Assembly (NCBI GenBank): GCA_019096195.1 | Contig: JAGTXK010000118.1 | Location: 1-64,000, forward strand | DNA length: 64,000 nucleotides | Reading direction: 5' to 3' | Source: Boletus sp. NGJ | Taxonomy: Eukaryota; Basidiomycota; Agaricomycetes; Boletales; Boletaceae | Shown: piece by piece, positions 1 to 11,742 of the stretch | How positions within the stretch are numbered: the stretch's first letter is position 1 | How the letters are laid out: the number at the start of each line of letters is the position of its first letter | Position numbers and translations under genes: made by a program | The notes under the pieces: model-generated | Told to the model about the DNA's origin: nothing | The model's database searches: none | What the model saw: only the letters and a program-made list of their open reading frames with translations

Positions 1-203
1 GGGTGCCCGGAGGGCAATGCTATTACATAATGACATCCATAAAGCGAGATCTTCCCACAGTGCGATGTTCCTCGCTTCACTATGTCGTTTTTCTCATTCA
101 CAACGCGTGACCCGGTGCGCTTCGATATCTATATTTTCATGGAATCAGGCCGTATCTCGTGTGTATCCAGTTGCAGACTTTGAGTATTCTTGTATCCTGG
201 CCA

Positions 204-209
204 TATAAA
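204..209 (+). promoter_or_regulatory. TATA-like element upstream of hydrolase A
   Basis: A TATAAA hexamer lies about 90 nt before the ATG at 295. The third hydrolase copy has a TATA-like run at a similar distance. Position-based inference only. Confidence 0.4.
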
Positions 210-294
210 CCACCCGATTGTCATATGGTCGGGCTCAAATCCCTCCAGATCCCTTTCAAGTAGTTGCGTTTAAGCGCAAGTGACTTACTCGGAC

Positions 295-1951
295 ATGTCC
301 ATCCAGTACCACCACCACGGGCGGTTGCGTGTCGCAGGAGGAATCATTCCAGATGCTGTAACCGCATATTGCACGTACGGAGATCCCAAGAACCCCTGCA
401 TTGTCTTCCCCACTTGCTACGGTGGAAAGCTTGACAGTGAGTGGATTGTTATGAATGTATGCATGAATTACACAGGGATACATGAATGAGGCAATGGCCT
501 TCTAGGCCAAGAGTATCTCGTTGGAGAAGGCAAGGTACTGTAGATAGGAGTCTCTTGCTTCCTTTGCACGCTCATCTGCACCGCAGGTTTTAGACCCGCG
601 AAAGTACTACGTCGTTACTTTTGCGCTCTTTTCGAACGGTGAAGTGCGCTGAGACTCCCTGACCTCATTCCTTCGCTGATGTTAAACCGTCGACCAGTCT
701 TCTTCGCCTTCCAACACAGTGAGCCCCGAAGGACCCAATATTCTGTGCATATTCTTAGCAAGTATATCCAGCCAGCTCCATATAATGGGCCATACTTCCC
801 AGCCGTATCTTACGAAGACAACATGTAAGCCGAACATCCATTAAGTTATGGAACGATTTTGACTATGCATAGTCATGCCCAGTACATTGTGTTGACCCAG
901 AAACTCGGAGTTCAGAAGGTTTTCTCTGTCATCGGGTTTTCAATGGGTGGACAACAGGTTCGCCCCATGACAGCCGACAACCGGAATACCCTCACATCAT
1001 GGATAGGCGTACTATTGGCCAGTCGTGTACCCTGATTTTGTAGAAAGGTTAATCCTTAGCTCCTTCGCTAACTATCATTGCTCTGACTTTCTCCTCCCGG
1101 AAAGATTCATTGTAGTCTGTGGATCTGCCCGGACGAGCCCTCACAACATAACGTATGCTGCAATCGTCCGCCATTCTGTCATACTCATATAACCGCTTTT
1201 TCAGTTTCCTTGAGGGTCCGAAAGCAGCGTTGACAGCTTCCAAGGACTTTGACAATGGCCACTACAAGACTACGCCTCAACATGGAATTCGTGCCTTCGG
1301 CCGCGCATATAGCGCGTGGGCGTATAGTCAAGAGGCTAGCATCCTTTCCACTTTCTTCAGCTTGTCGCGCGCACTAATTCTCCCAAAAGTGGTTCCGCAA
1401 GAAGCTTTACTTGTTCGACGGAACGTAGGTAGTCTTTGGAATTTTTGCCCTAAATCCACTCCTCCGTTTGTATAGATACTCTGATCTTCACACATTCCTG
1501 CGTGAAGAGTGGGAAGCGGGATTCTTGGAAGGCTGGGATGCGAACGATCTCATTACTTTGCTGCATACATGGCAAGCCGCCGACGTTTCCACGATCCGTG
1601 ACAATGGAGACCTCGGAAAGAGTCTTGGCGCAATCAAGGCCAAGGGATTAATCCTCCCCTGCAAGACAGACCTCTATTTCCCCGTAAGTTTTTTTAGACA
1701 CAAGGGCGTCTTTCTGCTGACATCCTATTCATTTGAACAGCCGGAAGATAGTGAGAACGAGATGCGGCACCTGAAGTATGCAAAGCTCATTGTCATTCCC
1801 TCCATCTGGGGGCACATGGGTGCGCCTTATCTTTGCTGTTTTCCCTCTTCCAGTTGGTGAACGTGCTACCATTGCAGCCGGAGGTGGTTCCAACTCCGAG
1901 GACGTCAAGTTCCTCCATTCGGAAATAAAGAAGTTTCTGGAGGAACTTTAG
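295..1951 (+). CDS. MetX-like alpha/beta hydrolase, tandem copy A
   Basis: First of three tandem paralogues of the homoserine O-acetyltransferase-like (MetX-like) branch of the alpha/beta hydrolase fold. The ATG at 295 opens MSIQYHHHGRLRVAGG, which aligns with the starts of the two downstream copies. The nucleophile elbow is GFSMGGQQ (Ser), the acid lies in CKTDLYFP (Asp) and the late His in SIWGHM, so the catalytic triad looks complete. The gene is cut by about ten short introns; conserved blocks in order are FPTCYGGKL, RKYYVVTF, YNGPYFP, GFSMGGQQ, YWPVVYPDFVER, FLEGPKAAL, GIRAFGR and WDANDL. One intron splits the codons of VER and the following Phe and is absent from the other two copies. 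The stop is TAG at 1949-1951. The true substrate is unknown: many fungal members carry the MetX name without tested acetyltransferase activity. Confidence 0.85.
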
Positions 1952-2253
1952 AGACTATGTACTCATCTACATGTAAATATAGCGACTGACCTCCGTCCGA
2001 GAGATCAGCGATAGGCCTCGACTTATCTATCATGCTATCGGCGTCCCTGATCCCACGCTGAGTTATAATTTCTCTGGGTATTCAAAACAAATCGCTGAGC
2101 AGTGTGGGATCCGATTCACGGTTATGTTGTCCACGGATCCGCGCTGCGGGCAACTAGGATTTAACACGAGATATCAGGGGTGCGAGTGTTCGTCCTAAGC
2201 CTCTGTCCCTCCTTTAAAGACACGGACTGTACATATTGAGGATTAAGGCTTAC
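1952..2253. other. Spacer between hydrolase copies A and B
   Basis: About 300 nt between the stop of copy A and the ATG of copy B. It must hold the 3' end of A and the promoter of B. A weak TTTAAA run lies near 2213. No gene is seen. Confidence 0.5.
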
Positions 2254-3797
2254 ATGGCAGAATGCAACCTCCAGTACTATCAACACGGCAGGTTCAAGGT
2301 CGCGGGCGGTGTCTTACCGGACGCCGTCACGGCTTACCAGGCATTTGGAGATCCTTCCAACCCATGTGTGGTGTATCCAACTTGCTACGGTGCGAAGCTT
2401 TCTCTAGGAGGTACGTTTATTGGACCGGACACCGGGATAGACTAAACCTCTTCTCCACCCAGCTCAGGACGCTCTTATTGGAGAGAACAAGGTATGGTGA
2501 ACGTGTCGTTGCAAAGGCCTTTGCTGAGCCTGCAATGAAAGGTTCTCGATCCAAGGAAGTACTACGTAGTGACATTTGCATTATTTTGCAACGGAGAGGT
2601 ATGTTATTACTAACTATCTCCGCAGGCGGTGATTCTGATTTAGTGATGATTTCTATCCGACAGTCATCTTCTCCATCTAACACGGTGAACGAGTTATCAT
2701 TTCATCATTGCATACACGAAACTTATGCAAGAAGTAACAGCCTCGGCCATATAATGGCCCGTATTTCCCAGAGATCTCATACGAAGATAATATGTACGGG
2801 ATGCGACATGTGATCCATACTATTTGTCACTCATTCGAAACCAACAGCCGAGCTCAATATACAGTGTTAACGAAAGTTCTTGGTGTAAAGAAGGTTCATT
2901 GTGTTCTGGGCTTTTCGATGGGCGGCCAGCAGGTGGGACCATCGACAATGACACTTATCGGATCTTTTAACTAATTTTGCGACCCAGGCCTACCACTGGG
3001 CAACGGTATATCCGGACTTTGTAGACAGGATCGCAGTGATTGTCTCCGCCGCCAGAACAAGTATGCATAACAAATGGTTGGTTGCCTCACTTTTTCCATC
3101 CTCCAGAGAGTTGCTAATATCAATTGGCTCAGCATCTTGGAAGGTCCAAAGGCTGCTCTCGTAGCATCGAAGGACTTTGAAGATGGCCACTACACGTCAC
3201 CACCATACCACGGCATCAGAGCGTTTGGACGTGTTGCTCTGCCATGGGCTTTTAGTCAAACGGTGAGCAAGTGCACGATTGTCTGCGAGGAAACTCACTG
3301 ATAATTCTCAAGTGGTTCAGAGAACACAACTATCTGATGGGTGGACAGTGAGGGTCATGCTATTAATCGTGAAAAGGGCCACTGTACTGATGCTCTTGGC
3401 TAGGTACCCAGATCTGCTATCTTTCGTCCGCGGGGAAGGGGAGTCAAACTGGGTCCAAAACTGGGACGCGAACGATATGCTCCACCTTCTCAATACATGG
3501 CAAGATGGTGATATCTCGCAAGTTCGAGACAACGGTGACTATGAGAAAGCTCTCAGAAGCATTAAAGCAAAAGTCCTTCTCCTACCTTCTAAAACGGACC
3601 TCTTTTTTGCTGTCAGTCCTTGTCCTATGTTACTCCACCGTCCACTGAGGACTTTACAGCCCCAAGACAGCGAAATTGAGCTGTCATTTCTACAGAAAGG
3701 GACTTTGGTGCCAATTGACACAAACTGGGGCCACAGTTCCCAGAACGAATCGGATGTTGATTTTGTATCCATACAGATTGGAAAGTTCCTGGCTTGA
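2254..3797 (+). CDS. MetX-like alpha/beta hydrolase, tandem copy B
   Basis: Second tandem MetX-like hydrolase. The ATG at 2254 begins MAECNLQYYQHGRFKVAGG, matching copies A and C. Blocks PTCYGAKL, RKYYVVTFALF, YNGPYFPEISYEDN, GFSMGGQQ, YPDFVDR, ILEGPKAAL, GIRAFGR and WDANDM follow in the family order. The triad residues are Ser in GFSMGGQQ, Asp in SKTDLFFA and His in NWGHSS. Exons are separated by short introns; the intron straight after GGQQ is shared with copy A, while the VER/Phe intron of A is missing. The C-terminal part is the most divergent of the three, with a shortened segment after the late His before the stop at 3795-3797. The function is inferred from fold only; a distinct acyl substrate from A and C is possible. 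Confidence 0.83.
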
Positions 3798-4443
3798 CTC
3801 CAGAATTTCGTTCTAGAGACTCGACCATTCTCATCGGTTACCATCATACATGACAGACCTCCAGAGCCAAACATGGAGCCAATTGAACGGATGAAATTTT
3901 CGGGCTGAGTGTTGCCCCCAACTCCGATCACGATAGCGGGTTTTGTCCAGTACTAGCAAATGGTCTTTCCACCTACATGCGAGTTTAGAGTTAGCACTGA
4001 ACCAAGCAAGAGTAAGTGCATCTTGCCCTTGGAATGTGGATGTCGTGTTCTTGCGCACCCGGTATTTCGAGACACTTTTGGATCAACGATGGTTCACACT
4101 AGTCCGACGAAGACCTTGAACAGTGTGTAACTTAGTAAGTTGGATGTCGGTATCGCACCGACTCAATCAGCGGGCGCCCGGGTGCTACCGTGACATCGTC
4201 CATTCCCGTCCATAACTTGAACATGAGTTCATTCGTTCTGCTCTGGTCTGGACTATCCCACTCTATCCTTCTAAATTTATGGCATCAACCTACTCGTGAT
4301 CATTTCTTCGGCCCGACTCTGCAGTCGACCACATGCCTTGCGAACAGACAGATATAAAAATGAATTGAGTAACCAGGCGAACACCAGGCTTACTAGTACC
4401 TTGTCGGTCGCATCCAACCAGCACTGGTGGCCACTGGCATAAC
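3798..4443. other. Spacer between hydrolase copies B and C
   Basis: About 650 nt without a supported gene. It contains a TATAAAAA run at 4353-4360 about 85 nt before the next ATG. Short open frames on the minus strand here carry no recognisable domain. Confidence 0.5.
4353..4360 (+). promoter_or_regulatory. TATA-like element upstream of hydrolase C
   Basis: TATAAAAA about 85 nt before the ATG at 4444, a spacing close to that of the element before copy A. Inference from position. Confidence 0.45.
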
Positions 4444-5956
4444 ATGCAATCTCTAAGCGCAGAGATCAAATACTACCATCATGGCAGGTTCAGTGTCGCC
4501 GGTGGTATACTCCCAGATGCAGTCACAGCATATCAGACATACGGAGATCCCAAGAATCCTTGTATAGTATTCCCAACATGCTACGGCGCCAAACTGGCTC
4601 TAGGAAGTAAGTCGAAAGAATACTATAAATCCCCAGCGGCGTTGTTAACGTATGCGCAGGTCAGGATTACCTTGTCGGCGAAGGGAAGGTGATATAGTCC
4701 TTTCCGCAAGTACCGGATGCCAGTGGCGTGGTGTTCACAATGACACACTTTAGGTTCTTGACACCAAGAAATACTATGTTGTTACCTTCGCACTGTTCTG
4801 CAATGGAGAGGTGTGTAGAATGATCAGCGCTTACTATTTCAAGTTTATTCTCTAACTGAGCCTCCTAGTCGTCGTCTCCCTCAAACACTGTACGTAGTCC
4901 ACATTGTTCCAATATGAGGCTCCAAAGGAGGATTATGACGCATTTCCTTCGTAGCCGGCACCATACAACGGACCATATTTCCCATTCATATCTTACGAAG
5001 ACAACATGTGAATTCTTCCGTGTTCATGCCTGTTACCTTGCTTATTTTACCCCGTAGCCGTGCCCAGCATGCAGTTCTCACCAAACATTTAGGAGTGTCG
5101 AAGGTATTTTGTGTTGTAGGTTTTTCCATGGGTGGCCAACAAGCGTATCACTGGCCCGTGGTGTTCCCCGACTTCGTGGAGAGATTTGTGGCGATTTGTA
5201 CCTCCGCACGAACAAGCCCTCACAATCAATGGTGTTTTTATTTTATTTTTGTTCAGTTAGCTTGCTACTGATCGTCGCAAAGTTTCCTTGAAGGCCCCAA
5301 GGCTGCAATGTTGGCATCCAAAGATTTCGCCGATGGACACTACACATCCACGCCACAGCATGGTATTCGAGCATTCGGGAGGGTTTATTGTGCATGGGCG
5401 TACGGGCAATCGGTTAGTCCACATAAAATTGATAACAAACATCCTTACAGTGCATTAGTGGTTCAGGGAGTATCAGTATCTTATGACTGGAGAGTAAGTA
5501 TGCACGATGTCGATGTCTCTTGATTACCGGATCGCCTAATCCACACTAGGTATCCTGACCTGAACTCCTTCATCCGAGAGAGGTGGGAAGGGAGATATTT
5601 ACAATACTGGGATGCCAACGACATGGTCGCTCTACTCACCACCTGGCAAAGAGGAGACATTTCCATCGTTCGCGATGGCGGCGACTATGAGAAAGCGCTG
5701 AAGAGTATCAAAGCTAAGGGGCTAATCATGCCTTCAAAAACTGACCTTTACTTCCCGGTTCGTTGGCACAGCGGCTGGGTTGTATTCACGCTGATCTTCC
5801 TTTTAGCCGGAAGATAGCCAAGTCGAAGTTTTACATCTCAGAGATGCCACATTGCACATCATACCCACTGTTTGGGGCCATGTTGCGGGAGGAGGAGCGA
5901 ATCCTATCGATATTGAGTTCATTTCAGACAAGATTCTTGCATTTTTGAATACTTGA
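4444..5956 (+). CDS. MetX-like alpha/beta hydrolase, tandem copy C
   Basis: Third tandem MetX-like hydrolase. The ATG at 4444 opens MQSLSAEIKYYHHGRFSVAGG, followed by the same block order as A and B. The nucleophile Ser is in GFSMGGQQ, the Asp in SKTDLYFP and the His in VWGHVAGG, so an active enzyme is expected. Unlike A and B, the coding sequence runs without interruption through GGQQAYHWPVVFPDFVERF, so the intron after GGQQ has been lost here (or gained before the split of A and B). Other short introns are kept, for example before WDANDM and before the PEDSQVE segment. The stop is TGA at 5954-5956. The close similarity and same orientation argue for local tandem duplication. Substrate unknown. 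Confidence 0.85.
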
Positions 5957-6246
5957 AGACACACGATACGGAAGCGTTGTATTGTATTGCTTGGCTCGTC
6001 AAGGTAGTGGGAATATTACATTCTTCACGTTGCTCAGTGTTCAAGCGTTAATCCATCGAGCCGACTTGATAATTGGTTTGGCGAGACCGAATTTGGACGG
6101 GATGATGGGCGCCTTCGGGTCGCTGTTACAATTGTTACAACTTGGCAGTCACGTGCCTACAAATCGGCTAGAGTATAGGTTCCACGTTACACCACTCTTT
6201 CTGCAACAATACTTGACCCTTCGCGTCGGCTCGTGTTCTCCCTAAT

Positions 6247-9117
6247 ATGAAGGAATGTCATAGTTTCCTGTTGGGCAGTATACTCTTGCTCCCCGTGGTT
6301 AGCGTCAGTGCATTCTACTTGCCTGGTACTGCACCTCGCAATTTCGAGAAAGGGGAGCAAGTAGACCTCTTTGTCAACGCCCTCACTCCGATGTTGACAG
6401 GGAAGGATGAATCAAAGCTAGTACGCTATCTTGATAGTTTAGATAATATCGCATTGACTTACCCTGCTCAACCAGAAATCCCTGATCAATTGTGCGTGCA
6501 TCTTGAATCTAGCCCATCCTACTCTGTCGCTTGCTCATGTCCACAACCATAAGATGACTACTACAATCCCGCTTTCAAATTTTGCCAACCTGAAGGCGGT
6601 CCAAAGAGTCAGCCAGAGTCCTTGGGTTCCATCCTTTTTGGGGACCGAATATTCAACTCACCATATGACGTGCGTATCATCATGCTTGAGCACAAGTCCC
6701 TTGGCCTGAGCACTACGCCTGTGCTAGATCAAAATGCTAGAGGACAACGGAACATGCCACACTCTTTGCACCAAACAGGTATCCCCGCAGGACGCAAAGT
6801 TCATAAACGACCGCATACGGGAGGATTATTCCCTCAACTGGCTCATAGATGGTTTGCCAGCAGCGGAGATGAAAAAGGACTTGAAGACAGGTGACATCTT
6901 CTACGACATGGGTTTTAATCTCGGCGATGACGACAACGAGATTCCATACTTGAATAACCACTACGATATTGTCTTGAGGTTTGCGTTAGATGCCTTGCTC
7001 ACAACATCGTTCTTATGTGTATACAGGTACCATGAACGAGATCCAGGCATATATCGAGTAGTCGGTGTACTGGTATGGCCATCAAGGTGAGCATTCATGC
7101 CGGCGATCTGTTCTCTTCATTCCCTGAATTCGATCATCCCCCAAGCCGTGGTGGTCCACAGGAAGACACAGACGGACTTGATTGTGACGCTAAAGTCCAG
7201 CCTCTTTTACTTTCCGAGACGCAGACGACAACCGTCCGTTACACTTATCGAGTCACTTGGGATGTAAGCTCCAATCAGTGTTCTGATTTGTAGACATTAA
7301 CGTTTTTGACAGGAATCAGATACTCCATGGGTATGTGAACAACCGTTTTCAAGCTTGAAGATAGCTTAACGTCTCCAAGGCTACCCGTTGGGACAATTAC
7401 CTCCACATTTTTGACCCAAGAATACACTGGTTCAGCATTGTTAACTCGATCGTGATCGTTGTTTTCCTCTGTGTCATGGTAGCCGTTATTCTTATGCGCA
7501 CGGTCTCGAGAGATGTGAGTACTTATCTGCTGAAAAAGAGAATGACTTGACGCATCCTATCCGTAGATTTCACGCTACAATGCCATTGATCTCAGCGTAA
7601 GTTTCATGTTATCTATTGGTTACACTCATTCAAACGTCAATACCTTACCAGGAGGATGTTCAAGAAGATTGGGGATGGAAGCTCGTGCACGGAGAGGTAT
7701 TCCGCACGCCACGTTTTCCAATGCTCCTAGCCGTCATGGTCGGTAATGGCGCCCAACTCTGTGCAATGTGTTCGGTTACCCTTGGTACTTCCTTCAACTC
7801 GCCAGCATTTCGGGATGTTTACATTCTTCTGTCTGGACAGTTTTTGCGCTGCTAGGCTTCCTCTCCCCATCTAACCGTGGTTCGCTCGCAACTGTAATGA
7901 TAGTGTGTTGGTCCTTCTTTGGCGGGCAAGTAACCTGTGTTTCCCCCGTTCGATCTATTTTAAAGCAGCGACACTTTCTTCATCAGAATTGGCGGTTACT
8001 ATTCAAGCCGCGTGTATGCATCTCTTGGGGGTGTGGACCGCAGAAAGAATGCATTTGTGACTGCCACGGTCTTACCTACGTATGCTCCTGTGTTTTCTTC
8101 CTCACCTTGAGCTGAAGCTAGGATGCAGGCTGGTTTTCATCGTCATTTTCTTGCTCGATTTTTTCCTTCTTATCGCTGGATCCTCAGGAGCTGTCCCCTT
8201 CAGTACGTGATTTTTTACACTTGATCTTGTCCTTGTCACGAACGCTTGATGTAGCGACGATGCTCCTTATCGTCTTGCTGTGGTTTGGAATCTCTGCACC
8301 TCTTTCGGCTATCGGGTCCTACCTCGGATCGCGACAAGGGGTGCGTACCCATCCGCCTGCATTTGTTCGATTGGGTTACAAGATGGACGCAGGGTGTTTC
8401 ACATCCTGTGAGGGTGAATCAAATTCCTAGGCAGATACCCCCCACACCTCGCTACCTCCATCCCTGGGTATGTCGCACAACATGTAATATCTGACCATGT
8501 GTAAACATCATAATAGGCATCCACATTACTTGCTGGTATTCTACCATTCGGTGACATTTTTTATATCCAATATTTCATTTGCAGCAAATGTTGATCTTTT
8601 GACTCTCTTCCAGGCGCTGCATTTGTCGAGCTGTACTTCATCATGTCAAGTCTCTTCGCTTCACGCGCATACTATGCATTTGGTTTCTTGGCGCTCACAG
8701 CAGGGGTGGTTGCATTAACGACTGGAACAGTCACAATTCTTTTCACATACTTCAATTTGTGCGCAGAAGAATATCGGTGTGTCTTGCTCCCAGTTTCTGA
8801 GCACCAACATCGTTATTGATGGATGTCCTACAGTTGGCACTGGCGCGCGTTTATGACTGGAGGAGGGAGCGCATTCTGGATCCTCCTTTATGGTCTGTTT
8901 TATTGGGCCTCGCGTCTTTCCCTCGATTCTTTTACCAGCTTCGCGGTATATCTGGGATACTTGTTTCTTATCTGTCTATTCGACTTTCTCATCACAGGTG
9001 CGTCCTTTCGCAACTCATGATCACCTTCTCCGCAGCTCATTGTCCTCAGGAACAATCGGGTTTCTCGCATCGTATTGGGTTGTGCGTAGACTGTATAGCG
9101 CAATCCGTGTTGACTAG
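6247..9117 (+). CDS. EMP70: Transmembrane nine (TM9SF/EMP70) protein
   Basis: Endomembrane protein 70 family member, a multi-pass Golgi/endosome protein involved in sorting of membrane proteins with charged membrane segments. The ATG at 6247 starts a signal peptide (LLGSILLLPVVSVSA) followed by FYLPGTAPRNFEKGE and VDLFVNALTP, the family N-terminus. Downstream exons hold the lumenal domain, the YRVTWDVS block, then the polytopic C-terminal half with successive hydrophobic exons. The end reads TIGFLASYWVVRRLYSAIRVD with TAG at 9115-9117, matching the canonical TM9 tail; the last residues, RVD, sit where many members have a COPI-binding KxD signal. The gene is split by many short introns. It lies convergent with the Smr gene. 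EMP70 is used as the family name, not proof of one-to-one orthology with one yeast paralogue. Confidence 0.9.
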
Positions 9118-9488
9118 GCTGTTAGACGTTACACTACCGTGTATCTGTCGAATTGGAAAATGACCTCTCTGCTACGGTGTTGGCTGGTCTCTTGGTTGAC
9201 AGGTTTCATCATTAGTAGAATTCCGTTGGTTACTGAAGGCAAACAGTCGTATCATGCTCGTTGCCTGATCCAACGCTGCCCATCCGATGTCCATTTAGTC
9301 CACAAACCAACCTCCCTCGTATGAGAGCTTAGCAGTTGGACTTGACCTGGACCACTCATGTACATCCACGATCTTACCTACCAAACTGCGGAGCTTCATC
9401 AATGCCTAGGCTCAAATCAAAGGCAGGGAATGTCATGGTGTTGCGCCAAAATAGATAATCTGACTATATCACACAAGCCTACAGACCC
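9118..9488. other. Convergent intergenic region
   Basis: About 370 nt between the stop codons of the TM9 gene and the Smr gene. It probably holds both 3' untranslated regions; no gene is seen. Confidence 0.6.
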
Positions 9489-10341
9489 CTATATCACCTG
9501 AACTACCAGCACACCTGGGTTCGTTGAATGTACCTCGACGTGGACCCCACGCCTGGGATACCGATTTAATAGTCGCAAATTGTCTGTCAGGAACACTCAC
9601 ATCCGCAGGTCCTCTTGTATTGCGGGTTTGAGCCGAGAGACACCTCCATCGGAATGAGTGCCTTGACCTGCCAAAGACGCAGCATGACACCAAACTTGAG
9701 CTTGAAGTCTCGAATCGTGCAGAGGAAGTAGACATACCGACGATTAAATGGATCTCAGAATCACCTCTTAAACGAGCTTTCCTGATAGCTTTCTCGGAAT
9801 AGGAAATGGCTTCTTTTACGTAGAGACCATGAAGGTCAATTTCGCCTGCAGCTTTGTTCTGGAAAACAATGCAGCCGAGGTACGCCATCTGTTGTACCCC
9901 CCTACCTGGTTGTTCTCTGAGAGCAATTTTTAGCCGGCTTGCCCATGAAATTATGGGTACGAGTTTACCTTGAAATATTGTGGCACTCGCTTGAGCGTTG
10001 AGGTTTTCCATCTTGAGTGCGTGGCGTTTGCCCTCCTCTGAAAGCGCCTTGGCACGGGCACGGTCACGGCGTTGATAGGCCTCTTTGCTCTGTTTGTAAC
10101 ATTGGGCCATCAGGTCACCTTCTTGTTTGGCCCTGGCGCGGAGGGATGAATAGGCTTCTACTGGAGTGTAATCTCCAGGGTGGGGAGAGTCGATGCTCTG
10201 CTGGTATTGCCGCTCATCGCGTCGACGAGCTTGTGGTTGAGGGGATTCACGCGATTGGGAGCGAGTGTCATCTCGATCGTCGGCGAAGAAGCATTGATAT
10301 AGTACATATGCAGCGATAGCACCTACGACCAGATACAGCAT
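9489..10341 (-). CDS. Membrane-anchored DUF1771-Smr protein
   Basis: Protein with an N-terminal hydrophobic segment, a DUF1771 helical region and a C-terminal Smr (small MutS-related) domain, a fold linked to nucleic-acid cleavage or binding in ribosome quality control and repair. The ATG at 10341-10339 gives MLYLVVGAIAAYVLYQCFF, a likely membrane anchor. DUF1771 spans YSSLRARAKQEGDLMAQ to the end of the helical block; Smr begins with EIDLHGLYVKEA. The rest lies in two further exons: intron 9668-9737 joins HLIVG to GQGTHSDGGVSRLKP, the GxGxHS Smr core, and a second intron leads to GVHVEVHSTNPGVLVVQVI with TAG at 9491-9489. The Smr core is therefore complete only after splicing. Anchoring suggests work at a membrane (ER or mitochondrial outer face), which is inference. 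An additional 5' exon cannot be excluded. Confidence 0.82.
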
Positions 10342-10439
10342 GGAGGAGGAGTAAAAGGCAAGACGCACAGGAAGTGCTTCAATTAAGTAACCGACCACGA
10401 GAGAAGGTCAAAAGCCTGAGAACAAAGAACAGTCGCTTC

Positions 10440-10960
10440 ACTGCTCCAAGTACAACAGACTCCCAAGTGGATATGCAGAACAGTTCAAGAGTGATTGTTC
10501 GGTAGTTCGAGTGTCCACAGATTCCAAGAGACGAGTATGTCTTGTAAATGGAGATCGACATTTCTTGATGCTGCGTATGTTCATGGCGGTCATGATGACG
10601 GTGCAAGGATAAAAGGCGGGCTCCAGTCGCCAGAGTTACCCATGACTGCAAAAAATGGACAAGGTTACTTGCTGCCTCGGATTGGACCCTGCTGGAAACA
10701 ATCCAGTCGGTGGGGAAGCTAATGAGCGTTATTTGACTTTCATTGGCATGACGCGGATATATCATGCCCTGGTGATGGTGTAGGTGTCGCCAGCGGCCCA
10801 CACGGTGCTGGACAGATAATTAGACACTGGCGAGTAGCATCCCTCAAAATCCCTCGACGGCGATAATATTAATGAACATGTGTTTCACGAGGACGATGAA
10901 CCGAGCCGCACAGCTCCCCGAGTGAAGGACCACATGAGCAGCTACGGCAATACGCACAGG
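10440..10960. repeat. Decayed duplicate of the Kre9-like/DBP10 5' region
   Basis: This stretch resembles 11150-12075 in order. Matching parts are: 10480-10520 with 11163-11207 (AGTTC..AGTG-rich), 10570-10655 with 11275-11360 (CATGGCGGTCATGATGA and following), the VWxAGxTYT-coding part near 10790-10810 with 11600-11625, and 10855-10925 with 11950-12060, the start of the helicase gene (GACGGCGA, AACCGAGCCG, ACAGATCCCC-like). The order is the same, but internal pieces are missing in the first copy. Read as an old tandem segmental duplication in which this copy has decayed. Confidence 0.7.
10583..10815 (-). pseudogene. Truncated Kre9/Knh1-like pseudogene
   Basis: Minus-strand remnant of the Kre9-like gene at 11291-11742. 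Recognisable parts are a VWAAGDTYT block, PTDWIV, a polypyrimidine-CAG splice acceptor, and a final-exon equivalent reading MGNSGDWSPPFILAPSS, close to MGDSGNWSPPFTILAPSS in the intact copy. The middle of the first exon is missing, no signal peptide start is visible, and the frame is not continuous, so a functional product is unlikely. A host gene copy, not a mobile element. Confidence 0.65.
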
Positions 10961-11290
10961 ACGACAATGTTAATGAATTCCGACTCGGGCGGACACGAGG
11001 AAAGTAGAAATGGAGGGCCGTTTAGCAGCCGACTGCCCAAAGTCATTTCCTTTGTTGCTAGTCTCGCTATTCAAACTACAACGAGTACAAAACATGCGAA
11101 ATGGTGATAGCCAGAAACTGTACAAATGCACACGTAAAACAGTCCCGAAATGCACATACGTAGAAGAGTTCAACGAATAGTGATTGTCCAGTATCTCAAG
11201 TGTCCAGTGTCCGTTAGAGAGGCGAGTATGTGTCTCGTGTACATTATGAGGTCATCAATGCTTTTTCATTGCTGCGTATATTCATGGCGG
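10961..11290. other. Intergenic, partly duplicated sequence
   Basis: No gene seen. From about 11150 it is the left part of the second copy of the local duplication and matches 10440-10590. It also holds the 3' region of the intact Kre9-like gene. Confidence 0.5.
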
Positions 11291-11742
11291 TCATGATGAT
11301 GGTGCAAGGATGGTAAAGGGCGGGCTCCAGTTGCCAGAGTCACCCATGACTGAAAAGAAGAGCAATGTCACTTGTTGCCTCGGGTTAGACCCTGTTGGAA
11401 AATCGACTTACGGACAACCATCCAGTCGGTGGAGGGCTGGGTATCTAGCGGGATGGTCACGTTGACTTGTGCGGCACTCAAGGGGAAGTCTTGTACAAGG
11501 GGAGATGTTTGGGTTGCATTGCCAAAGCGCAGGTAGAGCTTGCCCTGGGGGTTCGTGACCTGAGAGGGCTCAGAAGAGATATTCCAGGTGACGGTGTAAG
11601 TGCTGCCGGCGACCCATACGGTGCTGGCGTTCGGAGTGATGATTTGGGGCACCCACACATCGCGCCCCGACAGGACAGGGAGTGCAGAGACGAGAGAGAA
11701 GAGAGAGCATATGGAGGCGAGAAGGTAGAAGAAGAAGAACAT
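11291..11742 (-). CDS. Kre9/Knh1-like small secreted wall protein
   Basis: Small secreted protein of the yeast cell-wall synthesis Kre9/Knh1 family, which includes many fungal Ser/Thr-rich GPI-type proteins. The ATG at 11742-11740 opens a strong signal peptide (MFFFFYLLASICSLFSLVSA). The mature part has ITPNASTVWVAGSTYTVTW, the typical first strands of the domain, then YLRFGN and a PSTDWMVV end to exon 1. Intron 11350-11411 (62 nt, GTAAGT..CAG) joins it to LMGDSGNWSPPFTILAPSS, with TGA at 11293-11291. At about 129 residues the protein stops straight after the domain: it lacks the Ser/Thr-rich stalk and GPI-signal tail found in longer members, so it should be freely secreted. It is divergent to DBP10, only about 180 nt away, so the two share a promoter region. 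Confidence 0.8.

Noticed and set aside
1-294. Possible end of another gene before the first hydrolase
   Set aside because: Short frames only and no domain; the window edge prevents a call.
295-5956. Reading the hydrolase triplet as a biosynthetic gene cluster
   Set aside because: No accompanying synthase, P450, transporter or regulator; it is a plain tandem family.
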